From Spirochaetales bacterium (GTDB taxonomy: Bacteria > Spirochaetota > Spirochaetia > SZUA-6 > RPPD01): 58,925 nt of DNA. How positions within the stretch are numbered: position 1 is the first letter of the stretch; each line of letters starts with the position of its first letter. Below are positions 17,596 through 25,749 of the stretch, piece by piece. A program made the translations under genes and the position numbers. A model generated the notes under the pieces. That model was not told the origin of the DNA. It saw only the letters and a program-made list of their open reading frames with translations, and did no database searches. The stretch is from contig JAFGSW010000019.1 of NCBI GenBank assembly GCA_016934415.1, positions 1-58,925 on the forward strand. The letters run 5' to 3'.

Positions 17596-17637
17596 GAAAA
17601 AAAGAGGCTGTCCCGAAAGGACAGCCTCTTTTTTTTA
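17596..17637 (+). terminator. Rho-independent terminator
   Basis: The stem GAGGCTGTCC / GGACAGCCTC, with a CGAAA loop, is flanked by A and T runs (eight T after the stem). It starts two bases past the TAG of the upstream gene and could work in both directions. The convergent gene ends at 17783. Confidence 0.95.
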
Positions 17638-17782
17638 TAAAGGAGAAAGAAGCGGAATACATCGCCGTTCGCTTTTTTTAGGGGGGAAGGACGGAATACC
17701 CCGGTCTGTTTATCGGCACTCACCCCGTCGGCCTCCGTACCATTCAAATCGTCCCGTCACTGGAGGATCCCGAGCAGCAGTG

Positions 17783-18493
17783 TCACCGGCGCCGGACCGA
17801 ACCAAGCCCGCTCGTCGAGACCTCCTGTGAAGAGACGTTCCCTTCGTATTCGATGCTGCCCACGCCGCTCAAATTTCCGCGCAGCTCGCCGCCGGCCATA
17901 GTGAGCTTGAGCGAGCCCGCGCCCGAGAGCTCGACGTCGGCGTTGACGGACGGCGCGCTCGAGAAATCGACGCTCCCGGCGCCCGACATGGCGATGCGTA
18001 AGTCGCCGATCTCGCTGTCCCGGCAGACGACGTTGCCTGCGCCCTGCGAGACGACCGCGAGTTTCGGGACCTTGAATCCGGCGACCCTGGCGTTCACCGC
18101 CCCCGAGAGCTCGATTGATTCGAGCCGGGGCATGACGATTTCGGCCTTGAGCCGCAACGGCCAGATGAATTGGGAGCGGCCGGCCCAACCGAGCTCGAGT
18201 GAGTCGCCGGACTTCCTGACAATGAGGGAGCCGCGGGCGGCGGGGGGAGCCTGTATGTTCACCCCGTAGGACTCGCCACGCTTAATATCGATCTCCCAGG
18301 CCGCGTCCGCACGCACGCCCGTGAAGTCTTTCAGGTTCTGCGTCGTCTCCACGAACGCTTCCCGAGCGGACGGCGCCGGGCCCGCGGCGGAAAACACGCT
18401 CGAGAGAACCGACCGCGAGGCGACGGCGAGGACGACAATGCCCGCCAGGATCGCCGCGGCGGCGATGAATAAGATTTTATTGCTCGTTTTCAC
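17783..18493 (-). CDS. GIN-domain (DUF2807) anchored protein
   Basis: The 236-residue protein begins at GTG with AAAGGAG eight bases upstream. One N-terminal membrane helix (ILFIAAAAILAGIVVLAVAS) anchors a long beta-helix-like domain. Repeated SGA/G stretches (IELSGAVNARVAGFK, VVSQGAGNVVCRD, IAMSGAGSVDFSS, VELSGAGSLKLTM, LSGVGSIEYEG) are the mark of the putative auto-transporter adhesin head GIN domain (PF10988). The function is not established; it is often linked to envelope stress or membrane ABC systems. Its start overlaps the stop of the GntR gene by GTGA, so it is the last gene of that operon. Confidence 0.88.
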   Translation of the reverse strand: MKTSNKILFIAAAAILAGIVVLAVASRSVLSSVFSAAGPAPSAREAFVETTQNLKDFTGVRADAAWEIDIKRGESYGVNIQAPPAARGSLIVRKSGDSLELGWAGRSQFIWPLRLKAEIVMPRLESIELSGAVNARVAGFKVPKLAVVSQGAGNVVCRDSEIGDLRIAMSGAGSVDFSSAPSVNADVELSGAGSLKLTMAGGELRGNLSGVGSIEYEGNVSSQEVSTSGLGSVRRR

Positions 18494-18879
18494 GATTCGC
18501 TCCTTTCTGTGCGCTGATGCTCGCGCCGGTATTTGAGATAGTGCGATTTCAGATCCTCGATCCCGAGGCGGAGAAGGTCCATGGTCCGGAAGACCCGCGG
18601 CAGCTCCCCGGTCACGAATTCGTCGGTGAGGAGCCGCCTCGTTTTCTCGACGCCGTCGCCGGCCACGAAGTACCCCAGCCCTCGCCGGTCCTGGATGATG
18701 TCTTTTTCCTTGAGCAGGTTGTAGGAGCGGAGGACGGTGTTCGGGTTCACCTCGATGGAGACGGCGAGCTCGCGGATGGACGGGATCTTGCCGCCCTCGG
18801 CCCACGTGCCGCGGAGGATGTTTTCGCAGACGTAGTTCCCGATCTGCTGGTAGATGGCGTTCGCTCCGGTGAAGTTCAT
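18490..18879 (-). CDS. GntR-family (YtrA-type) transcriptional regulator
   Basis: The 129-residue protein has an AGGAGG ribosome binding site. The N-terminal winged helix-turn-helix is evident from AIYQQIGNYVCENILRGTW, then GGKIPSIRELAVSIEVNPNTVLRSYNLLKEKDIIQDRRGLGYFV (the second stretch in pieces). The short helical C-terminal part (about 50 residues) without an effector domain is typical of the YtrA subfamily. These proteins repress operons that encode ABC transporters, often including their own gene. Here the gene is the third of four, overlapping the permease by ATGA. The inverted repeat at 20518-20543 is its likely operator. Confidence 0.92.
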   Translation of the reverse strand: MNFTGANAIYQQIGNYVCENILRGTWAEGGKIPSIRELAVSIEVNPNTVLRSYNLLKEKDIIQDRRGLGYFVAGDGVEKTRRLLTDEFVTGELPRVFRTMDLLRLGIEDLKSHYLKYRREHQRTERSES

Positions 18880-19664
18880 GCGGACCGCACCTCCTGTTCC
18901 TTGAGGCGGAAAAAGGTCACGACCCAGAAGAAGGGGCCGATGACGATCCAGCCGACGATGCGGGGCGCGTCCATCCAGGGAGCGTGCCACGTTCCCGGCG
19001 CGAAACTCCGGCCGGAGAAACTGTACCACTCGAAGGCGCCCCGGGCGATGAGGTCGAGGTTGACGGCCGCGAACACAATGCCCCCGATGAGGGCGAAGGC
19101 GAAGAGGAGCCCGGCGGCGGAGAGCAGGGTCTTGGCGAGCGCCATGCGCCGGAAGAAGAGCGAGCCGAATACGAACGCCGATTGAAGCGCGAGATAGACG
19201 CCGGCGGCCTGCAGGACGTCCGCGGTGAACGGGTTGAACAGCCCCAGATTCCGCCCGAAGACGAGGAGCGTGAGCGGCGCCGCGAGCGCGGTCATGACGA
19301 CATACGCCGCGGCGGACGGGAGCGCATACCCGACGGCCGTGATCGCGAACTTGGCGAGGGTCTTCTCGAAATGCGAGCAGGGCAGGGTGAGGTAGCGCAG
19401 GGCGTCGCCGGGTCGGTGGACGTCGCGGAAGGCGCGGCTCGAAAACACAACGCCCCCGATGAGGAGCACGAGCCACGAAAACGTGGGGCCGACGATATCG
19501 CCTTCCGCTCCGGCGGGCACTGCGAAGAAATACGCGATGAACGCGATGCCGAGCGTCGCGCCCAGGATGACGACGAGCGCCCGGTAGCCCGCGTACAGCT
19601 CCCAACGGAGCAGGAATAGAAACCGACGCGTGTTGAAAACGCGGTCAAGAGTCATGCTGTTCAT
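18876..19664 (-). CDS. ABC transporter permease (ABC-2-like)
   Basis: The 262-residue protein has six likely membrane helices, for example ALVVILGATLGIAFIAYFFAV (in pieces), FSWLVLLIGGVVFSS, TLLSAAGLLFAFALIGGIVF and IVGWIVIGPFFWVVTFF. It pairs with the ATPase encoded directly upstream and overlaps that gene by 20 bases. The substrate is unknown. Such GntR-linked systems commonly act in export or in defence against membrane-active compounds. The protein has no signal peptide beyond the first helix. Confidence 0.85.
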   Translation of the reverse strand: MNSMTLDRVFNTRRFLFLLRWELYAGYRALVVILGATLGIAFIAYFFAVPAGAEGDIVGPTFSWLVLLIGGVVFSSRAFRDVHRPGDALRYLTLPCSHFEKTLAKFAITAVGYALPSAAAYVVMTALAAPLTLLVFGRNLGLFNPFTADVLQAAGVYLALQSAFVFGSLFFRRMALAKTLLSAAGLLFAFALIGGIVFAAVNLDLIARGAFEWYSFSGRSFAPGTWHAPWMDAPRIVGWIVIGPFFWVVTFFRLKEQEVRSA

Positions 19665-20505
19665 GAGATGCCTCGCTTTCCATGAGCCGCGCGATTTTTT
19701 CGCGGCCGTTGACGACGGCGTTGAAAAGGAGCTCGAGGTCGATGTTCGTCTCCCGGCCGTCCGGGTTTTCCTCGAGCACGGTGTAGCCGCCGAGCACCCT
19801 CTCGCTGTAGACGACGCGGTCCGGATCGGGCTCATCCTTGGCGAAGGAAACGGTGAGCCGCCGGGAAATGTCGGCGAGCGGGCGGTTGAAGATGATCCGG
19901 CCTTCGTCGAGAATGACGACCGGATCGATGAGGGTCTCCAGGTCGCGGACCTGGTGGGTGGAAATGATGAAGCTTTTATCCTCGGTGAGGGCCCCGGCCA
20001 CGAGCTTGCGGAACCGGCGTTTGGACGGGATGTCGAGCCCGTTGGTCGGCTCGTCGAGGACGAGCAGCCGGCAGTTGGACGCCAGGCCGAAGGCGATGAG
20101 GAGCTTTTTCTTCTGCCCGAACGAGAGCGCGGTGAGCTTGTCGCGCGGTCCAAGCTCGAACTCTCTGACGCAGTCGTCGAAGGCCTCCCGGTCGAAGCGC
20201 GGGTAGAACGGGGCGTACAGGGAAACAAAGGCGTCGAGCCGCATTGCCGGCACGCTGAAATCTTCAGGAATGAAGAAAAGCTCGCGGAGAAGGGTCGGCG
20301 GCCGGGAAGCCGGATTCTCGCCGAAGACCTCGCACTGGCCCGCGTCCGTGTGCAGAACGCCGGTGAGGATTTTCAGGAGCGTCGTCTTGCCCGCTCCGTT
20401 TTTTCCTAGAAGCCCGTACATGTTGCCGGGCGCGAGCTCGAGGCCCAGGCCCTTGAAGAGCGGCTTGTTCCCGTAGGCGAACGCCACTCCGGACATACGG
20501 ATCAT
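19645..20505 (-). CDS. ABC transporter ATP-binding protein
   Basis: The 286-residue ATPase has Walker A GKNGAGKTTLLKIL (about residue 35), the signature segment LSFGQKKKLLIAFGLA (the Ser-Gly core reads SFGQ rather than SGGQ), Walker B LLVLDEPTNGLD and the switch His in IISTHQVRD. The C-terminal 60 residues probably contact the permease. A very strong ribosome binding site (GGAGGTAAATC) precedes the ATG. As first gene of the operon it lies directly behind the operator at 20518-20543, so the whole unit should respond to the GntR regulator. Confidence 0.95.
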   Translation of the reverse strand: MIRMSGVAFAYGNKPLFKGLGLELAPGNMYGLLGKNGAGKTTLLKILTGVLHTDAGQCEVFGENPASRPPTLLRELFFIPEDFSVPAMRLDAFVSLYAPFYPRFDREAFDDCVREFELGPRDKLTALSFGQKKKLLIAFGLASNCRLLVLDEPTNGLDIPSKRRFRKLVAGALTEDKSFIISTHQVRDLETLIDPVVILDEGRIIFNRPLADISRRLTVSFAKDEPDPDRVVYSERVLGGYTVLEENPDGRETNIDLELLFNAVVNGREKIARLMESEASHEQHDS

Positions 20506-20517
20506 GATTTACCTCCA

Positions 20518-20543
20518 TAGTGTCATAATAAACTAAGACACTA
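20518..20543 (-). promoter_or_regulatory. Operator-like inverted repeat upstream of the ABC/GntR operon
   Basis: TAGTGTC and GACACTA are exact inverted halves separated by 12 AT-rich bases. It lies 13 bases before the first ATG, overlapping the probable -10 region and the leader. The arrangement matches YtrA-type GntR operators, so autoregulation by the product of the third gene is inferred. Confidence 0.8.
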
Positions 20544-20591
20544 AGAAAGTATCGTCTTTTTATTCATTCGTCAAGTACATTTTCATCGAAC

Positions 20592-20613
20592 CTGCAACAA
20601 TCTTGGGGGCACT
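20592..20613. repeat. 22-bp dispersed repeat, copy 2
   Basis: This is an exact second copy of the repeat at 10517-10538. It lies between the divergent ABC operon and the SnoaL-like gene, just upstream of the latter's promoter. Confidence 0.8.
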
Positions 20614-20640
20614 GACAAGGCGGATGACGATACCGAGAAA

Positions 20641-20669
20641 TTGACAACGGTCGAATAAAATCGGAATAT
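20641..20669 (+). promoter_or_regulatory. Candidate sigma-70 promoter for the SnoaL-like gene
   Basis: TTGACA, a 17-base spacer and GAATAT are present. Transcription would begin near 20676, giving a leader of about 50 bases that includes the AAAAAAAGGAGG ribosome binding site. Confidence 0.55.
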
Positions 20670-20724
20670 GGGGAAAGCGCTCGGCCCGTGGTCGGACGGT
20701 ACGGCGCAAAAAAAGGAGGCCCGT

Positions 20725-21126
20725 ATGGGAACCGCGGAAAACAAGAGATTGACGCTCAGGCATTACCATGAGGTGCTCGCGGAAAACAAACTTGACGCGA
20801 TTGACGAGATCTACGCCGATCCGATCCGCATCGGCGACGAGGGGAGCATGCCGCGCGCGCGGTTCAAGCAGCTGGCCGGCCTCACCCACGAGGCGTTTCC
20901 CGACCTTTCGGTGACGGTTGAGGACCAGATCGCCGAGGGGGACCGGGTGGTGACCCGGTTCTCGGCGCGGGGCACCCACCGCGGCGAGTTCATGGGAATT
21001 CCAGCCACCGGCAAGCGGGTGACGATCAAGGCGATCCATATCCACCGGATCGAGGACGGACGCATCGTCGGGTTATGGGAGGAAATCGACATCGCGGGAC
21101 TGTATCGACAGCTGGGTAATCCTTAA
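20725..21126 (+). CDS. SnoaL-like ester-cyclase-fold protein
   Basis: The 133-residue protein starts at the ATG that follows AAAGGAGG. The frame extends upstream to 20668, but without support. The SnoaL/NTF2-like fold is seen in NKRLTLRHYHEVLAENKLD, the acid-containing VTVEDQIAEGDRVVTRFSA strand pair and the terminal IKAIHIHRIEDGRIVGLWEE. The family includes polyketide cyclases, but small stand-alone bacterial members usually have no known substrate. The acidic residues of a typical active site (Asp in the GDRV strand, His in IHIHRI) are present. It stands alone with its own promoter. Confidence 0.85.
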   Translation: MGTAENKRLTLRHYHEVLAENKLDAIDEIYADPIRIGDEGSMPRARFKQLAGLTHEAFPDLSVTVEDQIAEGDRVVTRFSARGTHRGEFMGIPATGKRVTIKAIHIHRIEDGRIVGLWEEIDIAGLYRQLGNP

Positions 21127-21221
21127 GTGGCGGCGATTTCGTCCGAAAGAAAAGTTGACTGCTGATTCGCCCGCTCAGTACCGGATGTCTCCCGTGTAGA
21201 CAGCCTCAAAGTCGTTTCCCG

Positions 21222-22118
21222 TCACCCCTCCCATCTCGTGGAGGTCGTCGTCGTCCCAGCGCGGATCCGGGGCGCCGGAGACGAACCAATTCCCGCCGTC
21301 ATGAAATCCTTCGCCTTCATGTCCGGGTGACGGTAATGGTAGCCGTGCTTGGCGATCCGGCCCCGCACGGCCTGCTTCGGGCACCAGTTGTAGCAGGCCA
21401 GGCAATTTTCGCAACGGTGAAGCCAGACGGGCCGGCCGGACTCGAGCGAGACGTTTCCCACCGGGCAGACGCGGGCGCAGAGACCACACCCGTCGCAGGC
21501 GCCGGTCACGCTGAAACTCTTGTCGAGCGCGGGCCAGAGGTCCTCCCGGGCCGAGCCCCGCGGCAAGCCGGTAAGCTCTCTCATGGATTTTTGTAGGATG
21601 AAATGCACCGCGAGCTGAAGCGGGATTTCCACGAAATTCAGCAGGTAGGAAGAAGCGGCCAGGAAACTGGTTTTTCGTCTTTGTGCGGCCCGACAGGCGA
21701 TGACCTTCGCCTTCCGCTTCATTCGCGCGAAGAGTTTTCCGTAATTCTCCCAGGGTTTGGAGAAGGCGTTCTGCGGCAGGTGGACGCCGTAGCGGGCGGC
21801 CAGCGACGCCCCGCGCGAGCGGACGATGCCCGCCAGGTCCCGCAGGGCCGGCAGGCCGCCGTGCCCGTACGTGGCGACCGCGAAAACGTATTTCCCCGCC
21901 AGGCCGACGAGTCTTCGCGTGAATCGCTCGACGATGAGGGGCAGCCGCCCGTAGTAGACGGGAAAGACGATGCCGATGACGTCGGCGCAGGTGTGGACGG
22001 GATCCGTCTCCGGCAGCGAGGCGATGGGGACGAGCCCGGCGCCCGCCTCCGCGGCGATTGCCCGGGCCGTGGCCAGGGAGTTGCCCGTGCCGGAAAAAAA
22101 GTAGACGACCGCGCTCAT
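21222..22118 (-). CDS. EFR1-type flavodoxin plus 2[4Fe-4S] ferredoxin protein, with a probable 3' frameshift
   Basis: The N-terminal flavodoxin has the FMN loop FFSGTGNSLATARAIA and VIGIVFPVYYGRLP. The C-terminal part has two Cys clusters, CDGCGLCARVCPVGN and CENCLACYNWCPKQAV, so it can carry FMN and two [4Fe-4S] centres. The frame as read ends in low-complexity APRIRAGTTTTSTRWEG. The overlapping minus frame ending at 21175 instead continues FVSGAPDPRWDDDDLHEMGG and on to GDIRY, which looks far more natural. A one-base indel near 21296 is likely. The role would be electron transfer, with unknown partners. It overlaps the upstream membrane gene by ATGA. Confidence 0.82.
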   Translation of the reverse strand: MSAVVYFFSGTGNSLATARAIAAEAGAGLVPIASLPETDPVHTCADVIGIVFPVYYGRLPLIVERFTRRLVGLAGKYVFAVATYGHGGLPALRDLAGIVRSRGASLAARYGVHLPQNAFSKPWENYGKLFARMKRKAKVIACRAAQRRKTSFLAASSYLLNFVEIPLQLAVHFILQKSMRELTGLPRGSAREDLWPALDKSFSVTGACDGCGLCARVCPVGNVSLESGRPVWLHRCENCLACYNWCPKQAVRGRIAKHGYHYRHPDMKAKDFMTAGIGSSPAPRIRAGTTTTSTRWEG

Positions 22119-22600
22119 GCCGTCGCCTTCTTTTGCCTTTTATGATTCACCAGCCAGACGACATACAGCGCGATGCCGGCGGCCAAAAACACCCCCTCGC
22201 CGAGGATGACGCCCGCGACCGACCGGTACAGGCCGAGCCCGATACGGGGCGTCTCCTGGAAAAGAATCGGCATGCCGACGACGCTGGTGTCGGGCATGAC
22301 CGCGGTCATGGGCCAGGTGATGGCGTCCACCACCCAATGGCTTGCGACAAGCGAACCCAGGACGATGGCCGGGCGCAGGCGGCGGGTAATGAGGGCGGTG
22401 ACGCCGGCCGCGGCCAGCGACCAGGCCGCGGCCATGACAAGGGAGTGGGTCCAGTAAGCTTGAGGGTCGAGGTTGAAAATCATAAGCCCCATGCAGACGA
22501 TGTCGAGCAGTTCGCAAGCGAGCAGGAGAAACACCAACGGCACCTTGGGCGCGACATGCTTGGCCGCGAAACCGATGCTGAAGTGAGCCAATCCGGCCAT
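22115..22600 (-). CDS. Membrane-bound YdjM/LexA-binding-like putative metal-dependent hydrolase
   Basis: The 161-residue protein has four or five membrane helices (VPLVFLLLACELLDIVCMGL, LVMAAAWSLAAAGVTALIT, VAGVILGEGVFLAAGIALYV). Its polar spots are AHFSIGF near the N-terminus, THSLVM and ASHWVVDAITW, which give the His/Asp pattern of the YdjM-like membrane hydrolase family (PF04307). The activity is unproven. An AGGAGG-like site (AAGGAGGTT) precedes the ATG. It is the first gene of a two-gene unit with the flavodoxin-ferredoxin. Confidence 0.7.
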   Translation of the reverse strand: MAGLAHFSIGFAAKHVAPKVPLVFLLLACELLDIVCMGLMIFNLDPQAYWTHSLVMAAAWSLAAAGVTALITRRLRPAIVLGSLVASHWVVDAITWPMTAVMPDTSVVGMPILFQETPRIGLGLYRSVAGVILGEGVFLAAGIALYVVWLVNHKRQKKATA

Positions 22601-22756
22601 GAGAACCTCCTTTTCTTTCTTCGACGGCGTTTGGGCGAAAACCCCTCCGCCTCTTCATCGATGTCCAATGTACATATCGTCCGCCGCCGCCATCAATGTC
22701 CGATGGCGCAGACGCCGTGTCATTTCGCGAAAACCTCCCGGCCGGGCGGCGGCAAA

Positions 22757-22784
22757 TTGACAAAAAACGGGGGCTTGGTATGAT
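22757..22784 (+). promoter_or_regulatory. Consensus sigma-70 promoter giving a leaderless AraC mRNA
   Basis: A perfect TTGACA, a 16-base spacer and TATGAT are followed by only six bases before the ATG at 22791. The predicted start of transcription is the A of the start codon. Confidence 0.7.
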
Positions 22785-22790
22785 GTCAAC

Positions 22791-23831
22791 ATGTCGGAGA
22801 AACAGGACGGTTCCGGGCTTAAAGTATCCGCGGCGGTGCTGGCGCAGCTCGTCCGCTACCTCGCCGCCTTGAAGATCGACGCGGACAGGGTCTTCCGCTC
22901 GCTCGGCGTCGATCCCGCCGTCACGCGGTTTCCCGACGAGCAGATCCCCGTCGAAACCTACATCGCGGTCGAGGACGAGGCGGCGCGGCTTTCCGGCGAT
23001 CCGTGCTTCGGCCTGCACATGGGCGAGTACATCGAGCCAGGCAACTACTCGATCCTCGGCTACGTGATGATGAACAGCGGCACGTTGGCGGAGGCCTTCA
23101 GGAAGTCCGCCCGGTATTACAAAATCGTCGGCAACCTGCTCACGCCGAGCGTGAAGATCGGGTACCGGAAAGTGACGACCGTTCTTTCCGCGCCCCGGCA
23201 CGCCCCGGGATTCTCCCGCCACTGTTTCGAGGCCGCCTTTTCCGGCGCGGTCGTCCTTATGCGCAACCTCACCGGCCGCGACATCCGACCGCTCGAGGTC
23301 GGCTTCGCGCACGAGCCGCCCGCTTCCTCCGCGGATGAGGCCGAGTTCCGGCGCGTCTTCCGCTGTCCCGTGTTCTTTGGCCGGAAGCGCTCGTACATGT
23401 CTTTCGACTGGAGCCTCGGCTCAATCCCCCTGCTCGCGCCCAATCCCGCCCTGCTCGAGTATTTCGAGCGCTACGCCCGGGAGCTCCTCGCCGGCATCGA
23501 GTCGTCCGATACCGCCTCATCGGAGGTGACGCGGCGAATTCTCAAACGTCTGCACGGCAGGCCCGTGCCCATCGGCGCGGTCGCCCGGGACATGGGCGTC
23601 GGCGTGCGCACCCTGCAGCTGCGCCTCAAGAGCGAGGGTACGGACTTCAGCCGCGTCCTCGATGAGACGCGGGCGCGGCTCGCCGAGCGCTACCTCGGAC
23701 TCAATTACCCGGTGGAGGAAATCGCCTGCCTTCTCGGCTTTTCCGAGGCGAGCGCCTTCCGCAAGGCCTTCAAGAAGTGGACCGGGCGCACGCCGGGGGA
23801 ATACCGGGAAGCCGCGCTCATGTCATCCTGA
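22791..23831 (+). CDS. AraC-family transcriptional regulator
   Basis: The 346-residue protein has an N-terminal arabinose-binding-type domain of AraC regulators (PF12625) over about residues 25-205, with DPCFGLHMGEYIEPGNYSIL as its landmark. A C-terminal double helix-turn-helix spans about residues 250-340: MGVGVRTLQLRLKSEGTDFS, then NYPVEEIACLLGFSEASAFR and WTGRTPGEYR. Relatives include OruR/ArgR-like regulators, but the ligand is unknown. No ribosome binding site is present. The promoter lies directly against the ATG, so the mRNA is predicted to be leaderless. The target may be the divergent genes at 22.1-22.6 kb. Confidence 0.93.
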   Translation: MSEKQDGSGLKVSAAVLAQLVRYLAALKIDADRVFRSLGVDPAVTRFPDEQIPVETYIAVEDEAARLSGDPCFGLHMGEYIEPGNYSILGYVMMNSGTLAEAFRKSARYYKIVGNLLTPSVKIGYRKVTTVLSAPRHAPGFSRHCFEAAFSGAVVLMRNLTGRDIRPLEVGFAHEPPASSADEAEFRRVFRCPVFFGRKRSYMSFDWSLGSIPLLAPNPALLEYFERYARELLAGIESSDTASSEVTRRILKRLHGRPVPIGAVARDMGVGVRTLQLRLKSEGTDFSRVLDETRARLAERYLGLNYPVEEIACLLGFSEASAFRKAFKKWTGRTPGEYREAALMSS

Positions 23832-23919
23832 GCCCGAAGGGCGAAGGATCTCCGCGCATCGTATGCGCCGGTGACACGTGATGTTTCCACAATGATACGT
23901 CTGCAGGCTCCCATCGCTT

Positions 23920-24621
23920 TCATTGGGTTTTTTTCCACCACACGCCCGTCCACTCCGGCACGACGGGACTCCCGCGTTCCGCCGCCCGCCGTCCGGTCTC
24001 CTCGCCGAAGAACCAGCCGATGAGCTCGGCGGCCTGGCGCGCGGTCTGGAACCGATAATCGGTGGAGATCGCCTTGTGCGAACAGCCGAGCTCCTTTTCC
24101 AGATGGTCGTACAGCGGCACGGCGAAATCGGGGCGGACCGGCCGCTCGAGGGCGGTGCCCAGGGTTTCCGCGAGGAAGATGACGCCGCTCGGTTTGCAGA
24201 TGCGCGTCATTTCCTGCCAGGCGCGCGCGACCGGCTTCCGCCAGTCGGGGAGCGACAATCTATAAAAGTAGAGCAGGCTCCAGCCCTCGAAGACGAGGTC
24301 GACGCTCCCGTCCGGCAAAGGCAGGGATTCGTAGCCGCCCTCGTGGAACGATACGTTCCCGATGCCCCCCGCCCGCGCGAGCGCCAGGCCCTTTTCGCGC
24401 ATGGCCAGCGAGGGCTCGACCGCGTGGACGCTCCCCACGCGGGTGGCGAGCAGGAGCGCGGCCCGCCCGGTGCCGGCGCCGATGTCCGCCGCGACAAGTT
24501 CAGGGCGCAGGGTGCAGACGTTGTCGATCGCGCCGAGGAGATGGTTCCGCCAGTCCTCGTAGGCCACCAGCTCATGGTAGCGGTCGGCTTCCCGTTCAAA
24601 GATGCGCTTGTAGTCGGGCAT
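23920..24621 (-). CDS. Class I SAM-dependent methyltransferase
   Basis: The 233-residue protein has the Rossmann motif I LVAADIGAGTGRAALLLATR (about residue 45), the acidic residue after strand 2 in VHAVEPSLAMREK, and a motif II-like SVDLVFEGWSLLYFY. The methyl acceptor is not apparent. It is the third gene of a tight minus-strand operon, starting 6 bases after the stop of the DUF6765 gene. This suggests a common but unknown process with the DUF6765 and DUF4474 proteins. Confidence 0.9.
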   Translation of the reverse strand: MPDYKRIFEREADRYHELVAYEDWRNHLLGAIDNVCTLRPELVAADIGAGTGRAALLLATRVGSVHAVEPSLAMREKGLALARAGGIGNVSFHEGGYESLPLPDGSVDLVFEGWSLLYFYRLSLPDWRKPVARAWQEMTRICKPSGVIFLAETLGTALERPVRPDFAVPLYDHLEKELGCSHKAISTDYRFQTARQAAELIGWFFGEETGRRAAERGSPVVPEWTGVWWKKTQ

Positions 24622-24627
24622 ATCCGT

Positions 24628-25746
24628 TCATCTCGGGATCGTCACGCGCCCGGCGGCGAGGCGCTTGAATATCACGGTCTTGTACCAATCGACGGACCGG
24701 ATGAATTGAAACCACGGCGTTTTTTTGTAGCCTTCGACCAGCCGAACTCCGCGAATCACCCGCTTGCCCGCCAGGCGCTTGTCGAAATCGAGGAAGGCGC
24801 CCCGGAGCCATTCGCGATCGTCGTAGGCGCCCGCGCTCGGCGCGTCCAGTTTCTTGATGAACCTCCGCCATCTCCGGATCTTCGACGGCATCGATTCGTT
24901 TTTGAACATGACGGCGAAAAAATCATTCCAGGCGTCTCCGGAAAGAAAAACCGCCTTGTTCGTGAAGGCGTTTTTGTCCTTGATCGATCCGAAGACGCGC
25001 GCGATCGCCGTAAAGGCCTCGCGGTAGCGCGCGGGATTTTCGATGATTCCCGTCTTTTTCGGGCTCTTGAGCGTATCGGTGCGGTCGTAAATGTAGCTCC
25101 ACTCCAGGAAGGGGATGTCCGGGTACGTGAGCGCCTTGGCGTGCCCGTAGGCGGGAAGCACGTATTTGAACAGCCTGTTCATCAGGTGGAGGACGAACCT
25201 TTTCAACCTTCTCCCGAGATGGCGCAGCAAATTCCGGCCCGCCTCCGTTTGCAGATACTTGACGTCGTTTTCCAGGCAGAGGATGCCGGAAAAGCCCCGG
25301 TGCGCGAAGGTGTCCGCGTACACGTGGAGGAGCATTCCCAGGCGCACGGGATCGAGCGTCTTTCGGGCGGCGGCCGCGGCGACGAGGCTCCGCAGCACCG
25401 CCGGGTCGTGGTGGCAGAGCATTTTTTCGGTGAAGGTCTCGCCTTCGCCCGCCGGGAAAAAGTGGAACACGGACGTGTTGCCCGTCATCGACTGCCAGTT
25501 GAAGGTCTCGATTTTAAAATACGAATGGCAGGTCGCGATGTTGTGGGCGATCGACACGGGCCTGCGGCCCTTGACCTTGTGGTCGATGAAAAGCGGGTCG
25601 CCGTAGCGGTCCTTGAAGGTGATCTTGTTGATCTTGGCGTCGTCGACGTACTGCGAGGCGTAGGCGACGGTCCGCGCCGTTTCCGGCTTGAGGCCGGACA
25701 TGAGCCCCAGGGCCAGAACGGCGTAGTAATGGCAGGACTTTTCCAT
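24628..25746 (-). CDS. DUF6765-family protein
   Basis: The 372-residue protein begins MEKSCHYYAVLALGLMSG and contains many His and Asp residues placed as in zinc-dependent phospholipase C-like helical bundles. Examples are SQYVDDAKINKI, FIDHKVKGRRPVSIAHNIAT, MLCHHDPAV and LLHVYADTFAHRGFSGIL. It lacks a signal peptide. The family DUF6765 is uncharacterised; a metal-dependent hydrolase role is an inference from the His pattern. It lies 3 bases after the stop of the upstream DUF4474 gene. Confidence 0.75.
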   Translation of the reverse strand: MEKSCHYYAVLALGLMSGLKPETARTVAYASQYVDDAKINKITFKDRYGDPLFIDHKVKGRRPVSIAHNIATCHSYFKIETFNWQSMTGNTSVFHFFPAGEGETFTEKMLCHHDPAVLRSLVAAAAARKTLDPVRLGMLLHVYADTFAHRGFSGILCLENDVKYLQTEAGRNLLRHLGRRLKRFVLHLMNRLFKYVLPAYGHAKALTYPDIPFLEWSYIYDRTDTLKSPKKTGIIENPARYREAFTAIARVFGSIKDKNAFTNKAVFLSGDAWNDFFAVMFKNESMPSKIRRWRRFIKKLDAPSAGAYDDREWLRGAFLDFDKRLAGKRVIRGVRLVEGYKKTPWFQFIRSVDWYKTVIFKRLAAGRVTIPR

Positions 25747-25749
25747 GAG

